From positions 1 through 64,000 of the forward strand of contig CAUJHS010000076.1 in NCBI GenBank assembly GCA_963204915.1: a DNA stretch of 64,000 nt. Reading direction: 5' to 3'. Each line of letters opens with the position of its first letter. The first letter of the stretch is position 1. Both the position numbers and the translations under genes were made by a program. Below are positions 9,408-19,109 of the stretch, one piece after another. Origin of the DNA: Planctomycetota bacterium (GTDB taxonomy: Bacteria; Planctomycetota; Planctomycetia; Pirellulales; Pirellulaceae). The notes beneath the pieces are model-generated. The model was not told where the DNA came from, did not search any database, and saw only the letters and a program-made list of their open reading frames with translations.

Positions 9408-12400
9408 TTATTCCTTGGTTACCGTTTCATCCAAGTTGAAAATCAGATTCGCCGTTAATGTGGCCGCGGCCATCGAAGCCGTGTCGAGCGAGGGGTCTCG
9501 CGGTGCATCGCCTACGGCAAGCAACTTGTTGGCATCGTCCTGATGCTTCTGATAATGACTCAGGTTGACTTGATACATTTCGGTAAGCACATCCAATTCT
9601 TCGGGGGAAGGTTCGCGGGATGTCACCAGACGAAAGCCAAACGCTAGTTGCTCTGGCAATAATTTTCCGCCTTCGATCAACATCCGCTCGGCCAACTTTC
9701 GCGAAGATTCAACAAACTGCTCGTCATTAAGTAAAACAAGCGCCTGAAGGGGCGTGTTTGTACGAGCTCGCCGCGCCACGCAGGTTTCCCGTGACGGGGC
9801 GTCAAACGCCATTAGCGATGGGGGTGGTGATGTGCGTTTCCAGAATGTGTAGAGACTTCGCCGATACAGCGATTCTCCAGAATCTCGCTTAAACTCGCGA
9901 GTGTTACTTCCTACAAAGCCAACCGCTTCCCACAAGCCGGGGGGTTGATAGGGTTTCACGCTTTTACCGCCAACTTCATCAATTAGTTGGCCGCTACTGA
10001 ATAGAGCCGAGTCGCGTACAACTTCCGCGTCTAAACGAAATCGAGCTCCCCGCGCTAAGAGCACGTTTTCGGGGTCGCGCGCAAGAAGTTGTTGTTTCAC
10101 TGCCGATGATTGCCGATAGGTCGCCGACATAACAATCAGCTTCTGTAACCCCTTAACGTCCCAACCTGATTCCATAAACTCGACCGCAAGCCAGTCAAGC
10201 AATTCGGGATGCGAAGGCCATTCTCCCTGAGAACCAAAATCGCCTGCCGTATTTACAATTCCGCGGCCAAAGTACTGTTGCCAAAATCGATTCACCGCAA
10301 CGCGAGCAGTAAGTGGGTGCGAACGATCAACGAGCCATTGTGCAAGACCAAGCCGATTGTTCGGAGCGCCCTCAGGCAAGGGAGGCATAACGGCGGGTAC
10401 TGCCGCGGCGACCTTGTCGCCGAGTTTATCGTACTGCCCGCGAATCAACACGTGTGTGTCGCGTGGTTGAGGCAAGTCCTCCATCACAAGACTGATCGGG
10501 ATCGCATCCTCGACCGCCTTACGCTCGGCTTCCGCCGCGGCAATCTGTTGGTGAATCGGGTCAAAAACCGGACGTGTCTTTGCGTAAACGAACTCAAAAA
10601 AGTAGTCTCGAATTTGATTTGCTTGCTCAGTACTGCGTTGCGCGGCGCTGATCTTAATCGCATCACGAATCGGTTGCGGCACGAGGGATTGCGTACGAGA
10701 TTTTTCATACGCCTCCCAAGCGGTAAGCGACGGAAAGCTTTGACCGTCTTGCGGCGTGCGCGTGACAATTCCCGCTTTATCCCAGTACACGGAGCCGCCA
10801 AACTGCGTGAAGGCCCAACCGTTCAGAATGCTATCGGGCTTGAGCCCAACTTGAGCCGCATCCACTTCCAGTCGAACCCAATCTCCGGGCGCTGGAAGAG
10901 GTCCCATGTGACGGTGGTTTTCGCCATTACCCGAGCCGAACGGAATGAGGTCTTCGCCCCAAAATGCGCGATGCTCCCACGATCCATCGTTGAACTGGAG
11001 CATTACCGTCTTAGGTGGGTTTTGCGGATCGAGGTACACGTAGGCAAATAACTTGTCGCCTTCACCGATTTTGAGCACCGACGTTGCGCCGGTAAAGAAG
11101 TGTTGACTCAAGCTTGGCGCCGCTCGACGTGTTGACCTTTCGCCGCTGAACACGGGGTGTTCAGGTTTGCTCGTGAATTCCCACGCTGTATCGCCCTGGA
11201 GTTGTGCGCCTGCCGGCGCCGCGTCTTCGATCCAAACGTACTCTGCCGGCTCGGTGCTATTCGTAACTTCGAGCGTGTCGGGCTCGACGTATTCGATCTG
11301 CGCCAGCGCGTCTTTCGCACTTTGCCTCAGCTGGGCGATCCGGTTGTCAATTGACTTAAGCTTGGTCGTCTGTTTGTCGGAAGGCGCTTTTACGATTGGC
11401 GGAGGAGAAAGCTGATTTCCATCCATCGCCGCATCGGCCGCCGCATTAAAAAAGGCATAAAGTTGGTAGAATTCTCTTTGCGAAATTGGATCGAACTTAT
11501 GGTCGTGGCAAACGGCACAACCAAGCGTTAACCCCATGAACACAGTCGACATGGTTTCCGTGCGGTCGACCGCGTATCGAACAAGGACTTCTTCGTTGAT
11601 TGAACCACCTTCGCTGGTGGTCACATTGCAACGATTAAACCCCGTTGCAATTCGTTGATCGAGCGTTGGATTGGGCAACAAATCACCGGCCAATTGTTCG
11701 ATCGTGAATTGACTGTAAGGCTTGTTCGAGTTAAAAGCTTCGATGACCCAATCGCGGTACTTCCACAACGAACGTTCGTTGTCCAGGTGCAGTCCGTGCG
11801 TATCGCCATAGCGCGCCAAATCGAGCCAATATCGCGCCATATGTTCTCCGTAGCGTGTTGATTGCAACAATCGATCAACGACACGTTCATATGCAGCAGG
11901 AGAATCATCCGCAAGAAATGCATCCACTTCGTCAGGCGTCGGAGGTAAGCCGGTCAAGTCGAGTGTAACACGCCGCAGAAGCGTCACCTTGTCCGCCTCT
12001 GCCGATGGCGTAAGCCCTTCACGGTCCAGTCGCGCCAACACGAAACGGTCGATTGGATTCACCACGCGCGACTCATCACGAACGTCAGGCGGCGTTAGTT
12101 GTGTTGGCGTTACGAATGACCAGTGCTCTTTCCAGGCGGCGCCTGTGTTAATCCAACGCTTGAGAAGGTTTATTTGCTCCTCAGTTAAGGACTTACCCGA
12201 GTCTGGGGGCGGCATTTGTTCGCCTGGGTCCGTCGCGGTAATTCTCGCGATCAGTGCGCTCTGGCCTACATCACCGGCGACAACAGCTCTTTCGCCCGAA
12301 TCCAACTTAGCGACGGCACCTTCTTCGCGATCTAAGCGAAGTCCGGCTTGGCGTTCGCCCGCATCGGGACCATGGCATTGGTAGCAATTGTCAGAAAGTA

Positions 12401-12515
12401 TTGGTCGAATTTGACGGTTGTAATCGACCACCGTGTCGTCCGCTAACGACGACGCCCCAGTTAAAAACAGGCAAGCGCAGAAGAAACCGACAAAGAAAAG
12501 GCGGGAATAAATCAT
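9408..12515 (-). CDS. PSCyt1-DUF1549-DUF1553 secreted protein
   Basis: This 1035-residue protein has a signal peptide (residues about 5-25). A PSCyt1 cytochrome-like domain follows with CYQCH at residues 44-48, then DUF1549 at about 155-360 (INPIDRFVLARLDREGL, RVTLDLTGLPPTPDEVDAFL, CAVCHDHKFDPISQREFY). The middle contains a lectin-like beta region (about 430-610), and DUF1553 occupies about 740-1000 (NRLGLAQWLVDRSHPLTARVAVNRFWQQYFGRGIV, SREPSPEEL). It is the first gene of the minus-strand cluster. The family is abundant in planctomycetes and has a presumed role in periplasmic redox or polysaccharide breakdown that is not established. CAVCHDHK could be a second CxxCH heme site. Confidence 0.93.
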   Translation of the reverse strand: MIYSRLFFVGFFCACLFLTGASSLADDTVVDYNRQIRPILSDNCYQCHGPDAGERQAGLRLDREEGAVAKLDSGERAVVAGDVGQSALIARITATDPGEQMPPPDSGKSLTEEQINLLKRWINTGAAWKEHWSFVTPTQLTPPDVRDESRVVNPIDRFVLARLDREGLTPSAEADKVTLLRRVTLDLTGLPPTPDEVDAFLADDSPAAYERVVDRLLQSTRYGEHMARYWLDLARYGDTHGLHLDNERSLWKYRDWVIEAFNSNKPYSQFTIEQLAGDLLPNPTLDQRIATGFNRCNVTTSEGGSINEEVLVRYAVDRTETMSTVFMGLTLGCAVCHDHKFDPISQREFYQLYAFFNAAADAAMDGNQLSPPPIVKAPSDKQTTKLKSIDNRIAQLRQSAKDALAQIEYVEPDTLEVTNSTEPAEYVWIEDAAPAGAQLQGDTAWEFTSKPEHPVFSGERSTRRAAPSLSQHFFTGATSVLKIGEGDKLFAYVYLDPQNPPKTVMLQFNDGSWEHRAFWGEDLIPFGSGNGENHRHMGPLPAPGDWVRLEVDAAQVGLKPDSILNGWAFTQFGGSVYWDKAGIVTRTPQDGQSFPSLTAWEAYEKSRTQSLVPQPIRDAIKISAAQRSTEQANQIRDYFFEFVYAKTRPVFDPIHQQIAAAEAERKAVEDAIPISLVMEDLPQPRDTHVLIRGQYDKLGDKVAAAVPAVMPPLPEGAPNNRLGLAQWLVDRSHPLTARVAVNRFWQQYFGRGIVNTAGDFGSQGEWPSHPELLDWLAVEFMESGWDVKGLQKLIVMSATYRQSSAVKQQLLARDPENVLLARGARFRLDAEVVRDSALFSSGQLIDEVGGKSVKPYQPPGLWEAVGFVGSNTREFKRDSGESLYRRSLYTFWKRTSPPPSLMAFDAPSRETCVARRARTNTPLQALVLLNDEQFVESSRKLAERMLIEGGKLLPEQLAFGFRLVTSREPSPEELDVLTEMYQVNLSHYQKHQDDANKLLAVGDAPRDPSLDTASMAAATLTANLIFNLDETVTKE

Positions 12516-12538
12516 GGGTAGGCTTGCGGCAAGGAAGG

Positions 12539-12554
12539 ATCAACGACCGTTGAT
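12539..12554. promoter_or_regulatory. Perfect 7-bp inverted repeat upstream of the DUF1549/1553 cluster
   Basis: ATCAACG-AC-CGTTGAT lies 23 bases before the ATG of the minus-strand gene that starts at 12515. The symmetric half-sites and the position suggest a repressor or activator operator for the four-gene cluster, but no matching regulator is recognised in the window. Confidence 0.3.
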
Positions 12555-12723
12555 TATAACCGCCCCCGCAAGCCCCCGCAAAGCACCAAAGTATGGCGAG
12601 CCCGCGACCCGACCCTCGTAAAGAAATTGCACCAAAAAACCGCCGAGCGAGCTACGACCTTCGGCGGGGAACGCTTCACGATAAAGCAAGAGAGACGTTT
12701 GCGGAGTTATTAAACTCGCAGCA

Positions 12724-12999
12724 TTACGCCTGGGGCTGTTTCGCGTTTTTGATAAGGTGCTGCAAACGAGATTTGTAACGTCCTGCCGTATTGGCGTGAA
12801 TGATGCCCTTTGCCGCTGCTTGATCCAATTTCTTTGCCGTTACACGAAACTCGGTCTCGGCCGCGGCAACATTGTTTTCCTCAACGGCGGTTCGAACCTT
12901 TTTGATATACGTACGCAGGGACGAACGAATCGAGCGATTACGAAGGCGGCGGTGCTCTTGCTGACGCAGGCGTTTCTTAGCGCTACGGGAAGTCGGCAT
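12724..12999 (-). CDS. rpsT: 30S ribosomal protein S20
   Basis: From ATG 12999 the product is 91 residues and begins MPTSRSAKKRLRQQEHRRLRNRS, the typical basic N terminus of S20, which binds 16S rRNA in the small subunit. The remainder (RTYIKKVRTAVEE, AAAKGIIHANTAGRYKSRLQHLI) fits the three-helix S20 fold. A longer open frame to 13050 exists, but it would overlap the TPR gene and add a non-family extension. A GGAG lies a suitable distance upstream of 12999. The gene lies 43 bases downstream of the TPR gene on the same strand. Confidence 0.95.
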   Translation of the reverse strand: MPTSRSAKKRLRQQEHRRLRNRSIRSSLRTYIKKVRTAVEENNVAAAETEFRVTAKKLDQAAAKGIIHANTAGRYKSRLQHLIKNAKQPQA

Positions 13000-13042
13000 G
13001 GAACGTAATGTCTCCAACAAGTCGCGAAGTGTGATTTGGAAA

Positions 13043-14611
13043 CTAAACACTATCGCGAATTTTGCGAATTTTGTCTAGCCGGGCAGGCAGATCTTTGTAA
13101 TTGGGATCCAAGGACTCCAAGTCACGCAAAAGCGTTTCTGCCTTGTCAAGTTTCCGCATACCAGTGGCTAGAATCCCGCTGCGATACAACGCCTTTTTCC
13201 GACACTCCAGGTCGTCCTCACCGGCTAACTCAATCGCAACTTCATAACTGGATAACGCGTCATGAAATCGCTTCAGATGTTGTAATGTTTCGCCCAATTC
13301 AAGCGCCGCGGCCGCGCGATTTGGTCCACGTTCTCTCGCTGCCAAGAAGTTTTGAGCGGCCTCTTCGAAGTTCCCGGCACGCTTCAATCGAACGGCCAAT
13401 TCGAACTTTAGCTCATGTTCTTCAGGATACCGCTCCACCCGATGACTCAGCACGCTCAGCTCTATGCGGTTGAGCTCCCGCCTTAGCGTTTGAACTAAAT
13501 GCTGGGCCTCCTCAGATTTCTCGTTAACTTGACGCTTTTCCGCAACGGCAACCTGATGCTGTGCCCGCTCGATTAACAAGTCCTCTAATCTTTCAATAAT
13601 AGCAAGACTTCGCCCGGAAGCCGCCAACCCCCGGTCGAGCAACTGTTGTGCTTCGTCAAAGTCGCCCCTCTCCGCGAACAAATCGGCCAGTAAAACATAG
13701 CTCCCGGCGTCGCCTGGATGGTCGGCGATAGCTTTTTCTAAAGAACGACGAAATTCGTCATTGGTCGGATCACTCTTTGCGAACGCAGCGGCTACTTCTG
13801 GTGAATCGATAATGGCGCCTTCCTGCTCGACAGGCTTTTTCCGAGTACCAGCGCTAGCCTCGCGAGTAGTTCGAGTTTTGGGCGAAGACTCTGGGCCAAG
13901 ATCTTGGCCTTTCAACGCCGTTTTTGCTGATGAAGCAGGCAGAGGATGGGCCTCGCCAGGCAAACCACTGCGACCGCGTGCTCGCTCCACAGTCAATTCC
14001 GAAACCTTGGAAAGTGCTTCGTCTTTATCTTTCCCTTTGCCAAATTCCTCAACCCGCTTCCAGCACGCAATTGACTGATCAAACTGTCCCATTCGAGCTA
14101 AGGATTCTGCACAATGGCGGTTTACTTCAACATCCTTAGGATTCGCATCAAGCGCGTTCTTCAAATAACGGAGTTCTACTTCATTATAGTGGTGTGCCTG
14201 GCAAGCCCTCGCTAACGCACGGAGTGTGGCGACGTCCCACGGGTTCGACGATAGCGCATCGGGTCCGAGCGCCAAAACATCGGTCCACTCGCCTTTGGAG
14301 GCGGCCTTTTTAACGCCGCCACGAGCTCCGCCCAAACCAGCCAAACGGGCGCCCTTCTTGTTTCTGTCGAACTTACGCTCCAGATTGTCAAGCAAGGCCT
14401 CTACATAGAGCAGATTACCTGGGTCTTGCGTAACGCATTCCGTCAGCAATGTATGCGCATAGTCGTAATCCGGCTTGGTTTCCTGAGTTGACAGCTTAAG
14501 TGCATGGGTATAGCACTTTTGCAGCCGCTGCCGCTGCGCTGGCGTTACGACATGCGCTTCCAACGGCGCGATTGATTCCGCTACCTGCTCCGTCTGCCTA
14601 TCCTTTGCCAT
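13043..14611 (-). CDS. Tetratricopeptide-repeat protein
   Basis: This 522-residue protein has no signal peptide or membrane segment and is probably cytoplasmic. Several TPR-like pairs are visible: residues about 125-180 (WDVATLRALARACQAHHYNEVELRYLKNAL, KDVEVNRHCAESLARMGQFDQSIACW), about 300-340 (DAGSYVLLADLFAERGDFDEAQQLLDRGL) and about 415-500 (FELAVRLKRAGNFEEAAQNFLAARERGP). A charged low-complexity linker (about 225-265) separates the first and second blocks. TPRs mediate protein-protein contacts, and the specific partner is unknown. It directly precedes rpsT on the same strand. Confidence 0.85.
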   Translation of the reverse strand: MAKDRQTEQVAESIAPLEAHVVTPAQRQRLQKCYTHALKLSTQETKPDYDYAHTLLTECVTQDPGNLLYVEALLDNLERKFDRNKKGARLAGLGGARGGVKKAASKGEWTDVLALGPDALSSNPWDVATLRALARACQAHHYNEVELRYLKNALDANPKDVEVNRHCAESLARMGQFDQSIACWKRVEEFGKGKDKDEALSKVSELTVERARGRSGLPGEAHPLPASSAKTALKGQDLGPESSPKTRTTREASAGTRKKPVEQEGAIIDSPEVAAAFAKSDPTNDEFRRSLEKAIADHPGDAGSYVLLADLFAERGDFDEAQQLLDRGLAASGRSLAIIERLEDLLIERAQHQVAVAEKRQVNEKSEEAQHLVQTLRRELNRIELSVLSHRVERYPEEHELKFELAVRLKRAGNFEEAAQNFLAARERGPNRAAAALELGETLQHLKRFHDALSSYEVAIELAGEDDLECRKKALYRSGILATGMRKLDKAETLLRDLESLDPNYKDLPARLDKIRKIRDSV

Positions 14612-14829
14612 AACCGGCCTGGGGGGTGAAAGGCCGACACGTCGCCCACGGACTGACTGTAAACGACGTTACGTGAACGTGAATATCCTTATAATTGAGT
14701 TCAGCGTCATGTCAATCCATAACAAACAATTCCGATTTCCCCTGGGGGAAATTCCCTTTTCGAGTCTGCCCATCTAACGAAGCGCTGGGCGATGTGTTCA
14801 CCCTGCTCAGCAATGCTGAATCGCTTGTA

Positions 14830-15660
14830 TTAGTGTTTATCAATCATGGGTTTTATGCGTTCCGGAAAGTCGGTAATGATCCCGTCAATGTCCGCTTCCA
14901 AGAGTTCGTTTGCTCGGGCCACTTCGTTCACCGTATAAGCCCAAACTTTGAAGCCACGTTCGTGAAGCGCCGTAATGTCCTTGGATGTCAGGTATTTATG
15001 GCTCCAACCAACTGCCTGCACATCAAGCTGTTCCAGTTCCTGGAGGCGTTGTTCGGTTAGTTCCTTATCGCCCAGTGCTCCCAGAACCAAGTCAGGCGCC
15101 AGTCGGCGACAATCGCGAAGGTAATCCCAGTCGAATGCTTGAACAACAACGTTTCCTAACAACTTTTTCTGTCGTAACATTTCAACGCAAGTCGCAGCGT
15201 CACCGTGTTTGCGTTCAATCAGCGTCATGCCACGCGCCTGTATTTCATCGAGCGATTGCTCCAGTGTGAGCATGTGTGTGCCCGCAAATTGGGGCGAAAA
15301 CCAACTACCAACGTCGAGTCGCCTCGCTTCTTCGAGGGTTAATGAGGTGATGGAGCGGGAATCGTCTCCGAAAACCTCCTTTGCATTGGTGGTGCGTTTC
15401 AAATCTTTATCGTGAAAGACCAAAGGTACGCCATCTATGGAGTGATAATAATCCAACTCCACGAGATCCACGCCGACCTCCGTCGCACGTCGAAAAGCCG
15501 GACGCGTGTTTTCAGGCGCGACACCACTGGCGCCGCGATGTGCAATAACAAGCGTTTTATCACGTTGCAGTAACTCTTGGGCGGGCGTTAGCGACTTGCC
15601 TTCGCCCGCAGCACCAGCCGCCGACATGATCAATAATCCCCAGGCCAAGAGAAATCGCAT
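14830..15660 (-). CDS. Glycerophosphodiester phosphodiesterase, secreted
   Basis: This 276-residue protein has a short signal peptide (MRFLLAWGLLIMSAAGAAGEG). The GDPD domain is clear: VIAHRGASGVAPENTRPAF near 38-56, VELDYYHSIDGVPLVFHDKDLKRTT near 71-95, LDVGSWFSPQFAG, LIERKHGDA, and the C-terminal VWAYTVNEVARANELLEADIDGIITDFPE. The catalytic His pair (HRG and FHD) and the metal-binding Glu/Asp residues are present. It would hydrolyse glycerophosphodiesters to glycerol-3-phosphate and an alcohol outside the cytoplasm. The ATG lies 2 bases after the frr stop, so the two are likely co-transcribed. Confidence 0.92.
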   Translation of the reverse strand: MRFLLAWGLLIMSAAGAAGEGKSLTPAQELLQRDKTLVIAHRGASGVAPENTRPAFRRATEVGVDLVELDYYHSIDGVPLVFHDKDLKRTTNAKEVFGDDSRSITSLTLEEARRLDVGSWFSPQFAGTHMLTLEQSLDEIQARGMTLIERKHGDAATCVEMLRQKKLLGNVVVQAFDWDYLRDCRRLAPDLVLGALGDKELTEQRLQELEQLDVQAVGWSHKYLTSKDITALHERGFKVWAYTVNEVARANELLEADIDGIITDFPERIKPMIDKH

Positions 15661-15662
15661 CG

Positions 15663-16223
15663 TTAGTCCTCCATGACCTCGGCTTCACGCTTTTTCGCCA
15701 TCTCCGACGCTTGATTCTCATATTTCTTTGTTAATTCCTGAATCTCTTCCTTGACGCGGTCGCGGTCGTCCTCACTCAATGTCTTGTCCTTCTCCGCTTG
15801 ATCAGCGGCCTTATTTGCATCTCGCCGAATGTTGCGGACCGAAACTTTGGCATCCTCGGTAAGTTCTTTAACACGAGCAACGAGTTTGCGTCGCACTTCT
15901 GTGGACAATGGGGGAACGTTAATCCGCACCACGCGTCCATCACTCTGAGGATTAAACCCCAGATCGCTCGCAACGACCGCCTTTTCAATATCCTTGATAA
16001 TACTGACATCGTAAGGACGAATAACAATTTGCTGAGGTTCGGGCGCCCCCACCGAAGCGAGTTGCTTTAAGGGCGTCGACGAACCATAAACATCAACGCG
16101 AATCGAGTCGACCAAGCCAGGATTAGCGCGACCCGTGCGAATACCAGCCAGCGCGTGTTTCAATACGCCAATCGCTTTGTCCATTCGATCTTCGGCGTCG
16201 AGGAGAATATCTTCGGCGTTCAT
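15663..16223 (-). CDS. frr: Ribosome recycling factor
   Basis: This 186-residue protein has the standard RRF length. Family features are ALAGIRTGRANPGLVDSIRVDVYGS, the segment QLASVGAPEPQQIVIRPYD, DGRVVRINVPPLSTEVRRKLV, and a C-terminal charged coiled-coil helix. RRF works with EF-G to split post-termination ribosomes. In many bacteria pyrH sits immediately upstream; here the upstream 500 bases contain no pyrH, so the usual pair is broken. The gene is followed after 2 bases by the GDPD gene. Confidence 0.97.
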   Translation of the reverse strand: MNAEDILLDAEDRMDKAIGVLKHALAGIRTGRANPGLVDSIRVDVYGSSTPLKQLASVGAPEPQQIVIRPYDVSIIKDIEKAVVASDLGFNPQSDGRVVRINVPPLSTEVRRKLVARVKELTEDAKVSVRNIRRDANKAADQAEKDKTLSEDDRDRVKEEIQELTKKYENQASEMAKKREAEVMED

Positions 16224-16740
16224 ACTTCACGTTCCGTGTCGTTAACAATAGAAATTATGGGAAGAGATTTATCATAAGGACATATCAAGATTTTCGCCAG
16301 CGCCCGCAGGGAGCACATCGGCGTCAGCTTGGGTTAATTCCCGACAAGAAACCTTACGACGGCGCAACACAAATGTGGGAATGATTGAAGCTAGCTGGGG
16401 CGAATAGTACAACCTAATGATGAAGCGTCGGCGAGCATTAAGATTCAACTTCTCAACAGACTGGGGACGTATTGCTTTTGGTTCGGGTCGAGCAAAGTCG
16501 TCGGATGTGCACAAAAAGACAGGTGGCAATGGAATAGTTTACAAGCGCGACCTTCTAGCGCCACTGATTTGATCGACGCTTGCATTTGCATGCGTATACC
16601 CTTTACGCAAAACAACTTACGTCGCACGGGTTCGCATTTTTCCCACGTCCAACGCAAACGTAGCAAATGAGTTCCAGCGGTCAAAGAACGTTGTCGGGAA
16701 CTTTTTTCAGTTAGCGAACATCTCATCAAGTAGCGAATTT
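16224..16740. other. Intergenic stretch between frr and the sigma factor; weak minus-strand ORF
   Basis: About 500 bases. An 85-residue minus-strand ORF (16272-16529) has a somewhat protein-like end (ELTQADADVLPAGAGENLDMSL), but I do not recognise it. Its N-terminal part overlaps another, less convincing ORF (16445-16729). It could be a decayed or frameshifted gene. The divergent promoters for frr and the sigma gene should be here. Confidence 0.3.
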
Positions 16741-17307
16741 GTGAACGACGCCTCGTTGATCAATCAGTCGCTCGCGGGTGATACGGGAGCCTTCGGCCAG
16801 TTGGTCGAAAAGTACCAACTTCGCCTATTCAATACGTTGCTTCCTATGGCTTCGTCGCGCGAAGAAGCGGAGGATTTGACACAAGACGCGTTCGTCCAGG
16901 CTTTCACCAAACTTCATACATTTCAACAACAAAGCGCTTTCTACACTTGGTTATATCGAATTGCGTTTAATTTGGCGCTCGGACGAAAAAGAAGACGCCG
17001 TCGCATAGAAATATCGGTGGAGCAAGCGCGTGAAAGTACAGGTGCTGAACCGGTAGACACGCGCGAGGCGCCAAACGAGCGAATGGAGCGTACCGAACGA
17101 GTGCGTCAGGTCCGTGACGCCTTGGAAACATTGACTGAAGAGCACCGCGCCATCCTCGTGCTGCGCGAGATGGAGGGGTGTTGTTATGAAACAATCGCCG
17201 AGATCCTGGACTTACCGGTTGGCACCGTGCGAAGTCGCCTGCACCGTGCCCGCCTCCAGCTTCGGGACCAACTTCACGAAGTTTTGAACGAGCATATGGC
17301 GGAATAG
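16741..17307 (+). CDS. RNA polymerase sigma factor, ECF (sigma-70 family)
   Basis: This 188-residue protein starts at GTG. Region 2 is visible at about residues 10-80 (GAFGQLVEKYQLRLFNTLLP, EEAEDLTQDAFVQAFTKLHTF, FYTWLYRIAFNLALGRKRRRRR). Region 4 is at about 125-180 (ALETLTEEHRAILVLREMEGCCYETIAEILDLPVGTVRSRLHRARLQLRDQL). There is no region 1 or 3, which defines the ECF class; the DLTQDAF signature resembles the SigW/RpoE-like group. The downstream gene at 17436 encodes a membrane protein that looks like its anti-sigma factor. It probably controls an envelope-stress regulon, though the signal is unknown. Confidence 0.93.
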   Translation: MNDASLINQSLAGDTGAFGQLVEKYQLRLFNTLLPMASSREEAEDLTQDAFVQAFTKLHTFQQQSAFYTWLYRIAFNLALGRKRRRRRIEISVEQARESTGAEPVDTREAPNERMERTERVRQVRDALETLTEEHRAILVLREMEGCCYETIAEILDLPVGTVRSRLHRARLQLRDQLHEVLNEHMAE

Positions 17308-17435
17308 TAGAAGCGGCCCCTGGAAATTTTTGACAACTCCTAAGTCGGCAGCGCCCGGTTGCTGGAACATCAACTGAGGCCTTCCGATGAACTTCGGCCT
17401 ATTTAACGCCGACCGCCGCCTTACGGCCTTGTAAC

Positions 17436-18899
17436 ATGAACGATTTGGCACTGGAAGAACTGATCAGCGCATACCTCGACGGTGAATTGACATCGGACGA
17501 ACAGGCGCTGGTCGAACGCGCTCTCCTCGAGAGCGAACGTTGTCGACAGGTTCACGACGAATTCGTCGCATTGAGAGGTTCACTCCAGTCTCTGCCGCGC
17601 GAGCAACTTGATGCAAACTTCACAGGACGCGTACTCGAACGCATTCGAGCGTTGCCTGCTTCGTCCATGAACCCAGGCATCAGTAGAGTCGATTCCCGTG
17701 AAGCGATAGTCGGGGAAAATATCCACGGTTTGTCCGCCGCGCCTCAAAACGATACATCCAGCGCTGCACAGCCGCATTCCGACACGAAACCTCCTCGTTT
17801 TTGGAACATGGGAAAACGTACCGTCGGTTTGTTTCTTACGGCGGCGGCCGTCCTGCTGTTCGGTTTTTTGATTTCCCAATTCCACGAGGAAATAAACTGG
17901 CGAAATCCAGACAATTCACCAACCGTGATAAATGATTCGGTAAACCCCGACCACGTTATTCCAGACGAAGCGTTGTCGCCTTTGGATTCTTCGCCGAGTC
18001 TCGCCGAGGGTCAACTCGCATCGAGCAACGCGGCACCCCGAGAAACGACCAACGGGGCCGAAGCGACGGCGGGCTTTACGGATTCCGGTACAAACCAACC
18101 CGCTTCCGAATCAACGCACGGCGCCATGGCGGAAGCAAGTCCGTTGCCGAACTTGCCAACCGGAACGGATTCTACCGAGCCTCAAGATATTCCCGAAGTT
18201 GCGAGTGTTGAACAACCTGCGCCCGACGAGAATTCAGATGCTCCGACATCGATCACAGGGTCTGATCTGGTGATTGACTATGGCGACCGGAATCTTCATG
18301 TGATCCGTTTAGCGGTTCGCCGACAGGTGCTGCGGACAGGCGCCTTTGACCACCTCTTGGAAAAGGAGGGCGTATCTTTTCTAGGCGCGGGCGCTGTTGC
18401 GGCAAACGCAGCGAGCACTCCCGCGGACGAAGCTGCGCCGCCTGCTGCCGCTGCGGATCTTGATGTCAACTTGGTGCTTGTGAAAGGCGTTCCAGGACAA
18501 ATCGAGGGGTTACTTAGCGCTGTTCGAAAAAACCCAGGTGATTATAAGACTTTGGCCGTGTATACAGCACCGACGGACCGCATACTCGACTGGATGCTAG
18601 CTGTCGTTGAGAACCTACCGTCCGCACCCAAAACACCGCAACCTAATCTGTCGAATCAATCGGTACCTGACGTTGGTGGCGACGCTGCGCGCAATCCGTG
18701 GGATGAGTATCTACAAATGCAATCGTCTGGCAAAATCCAGAATGCATACGCATGGCGGGCGCCACCGCTCTCGCCGCAACTTTTGGATCGATTCTTTCCT
18801 CCGCCGCAAGCGACTACCGCGCACCGATCTCGCTTGAACGCCAACCAGGTTTCCCCAGATTTGCCCGTGCAAGTCATGTTTGCGCTATTCTCAAACTAA
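17436..18899 (+). CDS. Probable anti-sigma factor, single-pass membrane protein
   Basis: This 487-residue protein has an N-terminal anti-sigma-like domain (residues 1-70: LEELISAYLDGELTSDEQALVERALLE, then a helix with CRQVHDEF). One membrane segment lies at about 129-148 (VGLFLTAAAVLLFGFLI). A long Ser/Thr/Pro/Ala-rich extracytoplasmic linker follows, then a folded C-terminal part (about 270-400: VIRLAVRRQVLRTGAFDHLLEKEGV, LVLVKGVPGQIEGLLSAVRKNP). The zinc-binding HxxxCxxC of ZAS anti-sigma factors is not present. It lies 128 bases after the ECF sigma gene on the same strand. The large outer domain could be the sensor. Confidence 0.8.
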   Translation: MNDLALEELISAYLDGELTSDEQALVERALLESERCRQVHDEFVALRGSLQSLPREQLDANFTGRVLERIRALPASSMNPGISRVDSREAIVGENIHGLSAAPQNDTSSAAQPHSDTKPPRFWNMGKRTVGLFLTAAAVLLFGFLISQFHEEINWRNPDNSPTVINDSVNPDHVIPDEALSPLDSSPSLAEGQLASSNAAPRETTNGAEATAGFTDSGTNQPASESTHGAMAEASPLPNLPTGTDSTEPQDIPEVASVEQPAPDENSDAPTSITGSDLVIDYGDRNLHVIRLAVRRQVLRTGAFDHLLEKEGVSFLGAGAVAANAASTPADEAAPPAAAADLDVNLVLVKGVPGQIEGLLSAVRKNPGDYKTLAVYTAPTDRILDWMLAVVENLPSAPKTPQPNLSNQSVPDVGGDAARNPWDEYLQMQSSGKIQNAYAWRAPPLSPQLLDRFFPPPQATTAHRSRLNANQVSPDLPVQVMFALFSN

Positions 18900-19109
18900 C
18901 TTGGGCACGAGCTGAATCTCGCAAGCGTTCCTTGACTTTCCGTCATTTCTTCCTTCTCCGCGCCGGCGCTGTCACGCGTCAATTGTCAACTGTAATTGCG
19001 CCAGACGAGTTTTTCGTAAGCGTGATTCGGTTAAAATTGAGTGCGATTGCAAGTTGCATTTCGTTTCAGCCCGGTCTGCCGGACGCCTAGGAACTGTTGA
19101 ATCGCGATA

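Noticed and set aside
10209-11051. 280-residue plus-strand ORF inside the DUF1549/1553 gene
   Set aside because: It is antisense to a clear, full-length conserved gene and its translation has no recognisable domain.
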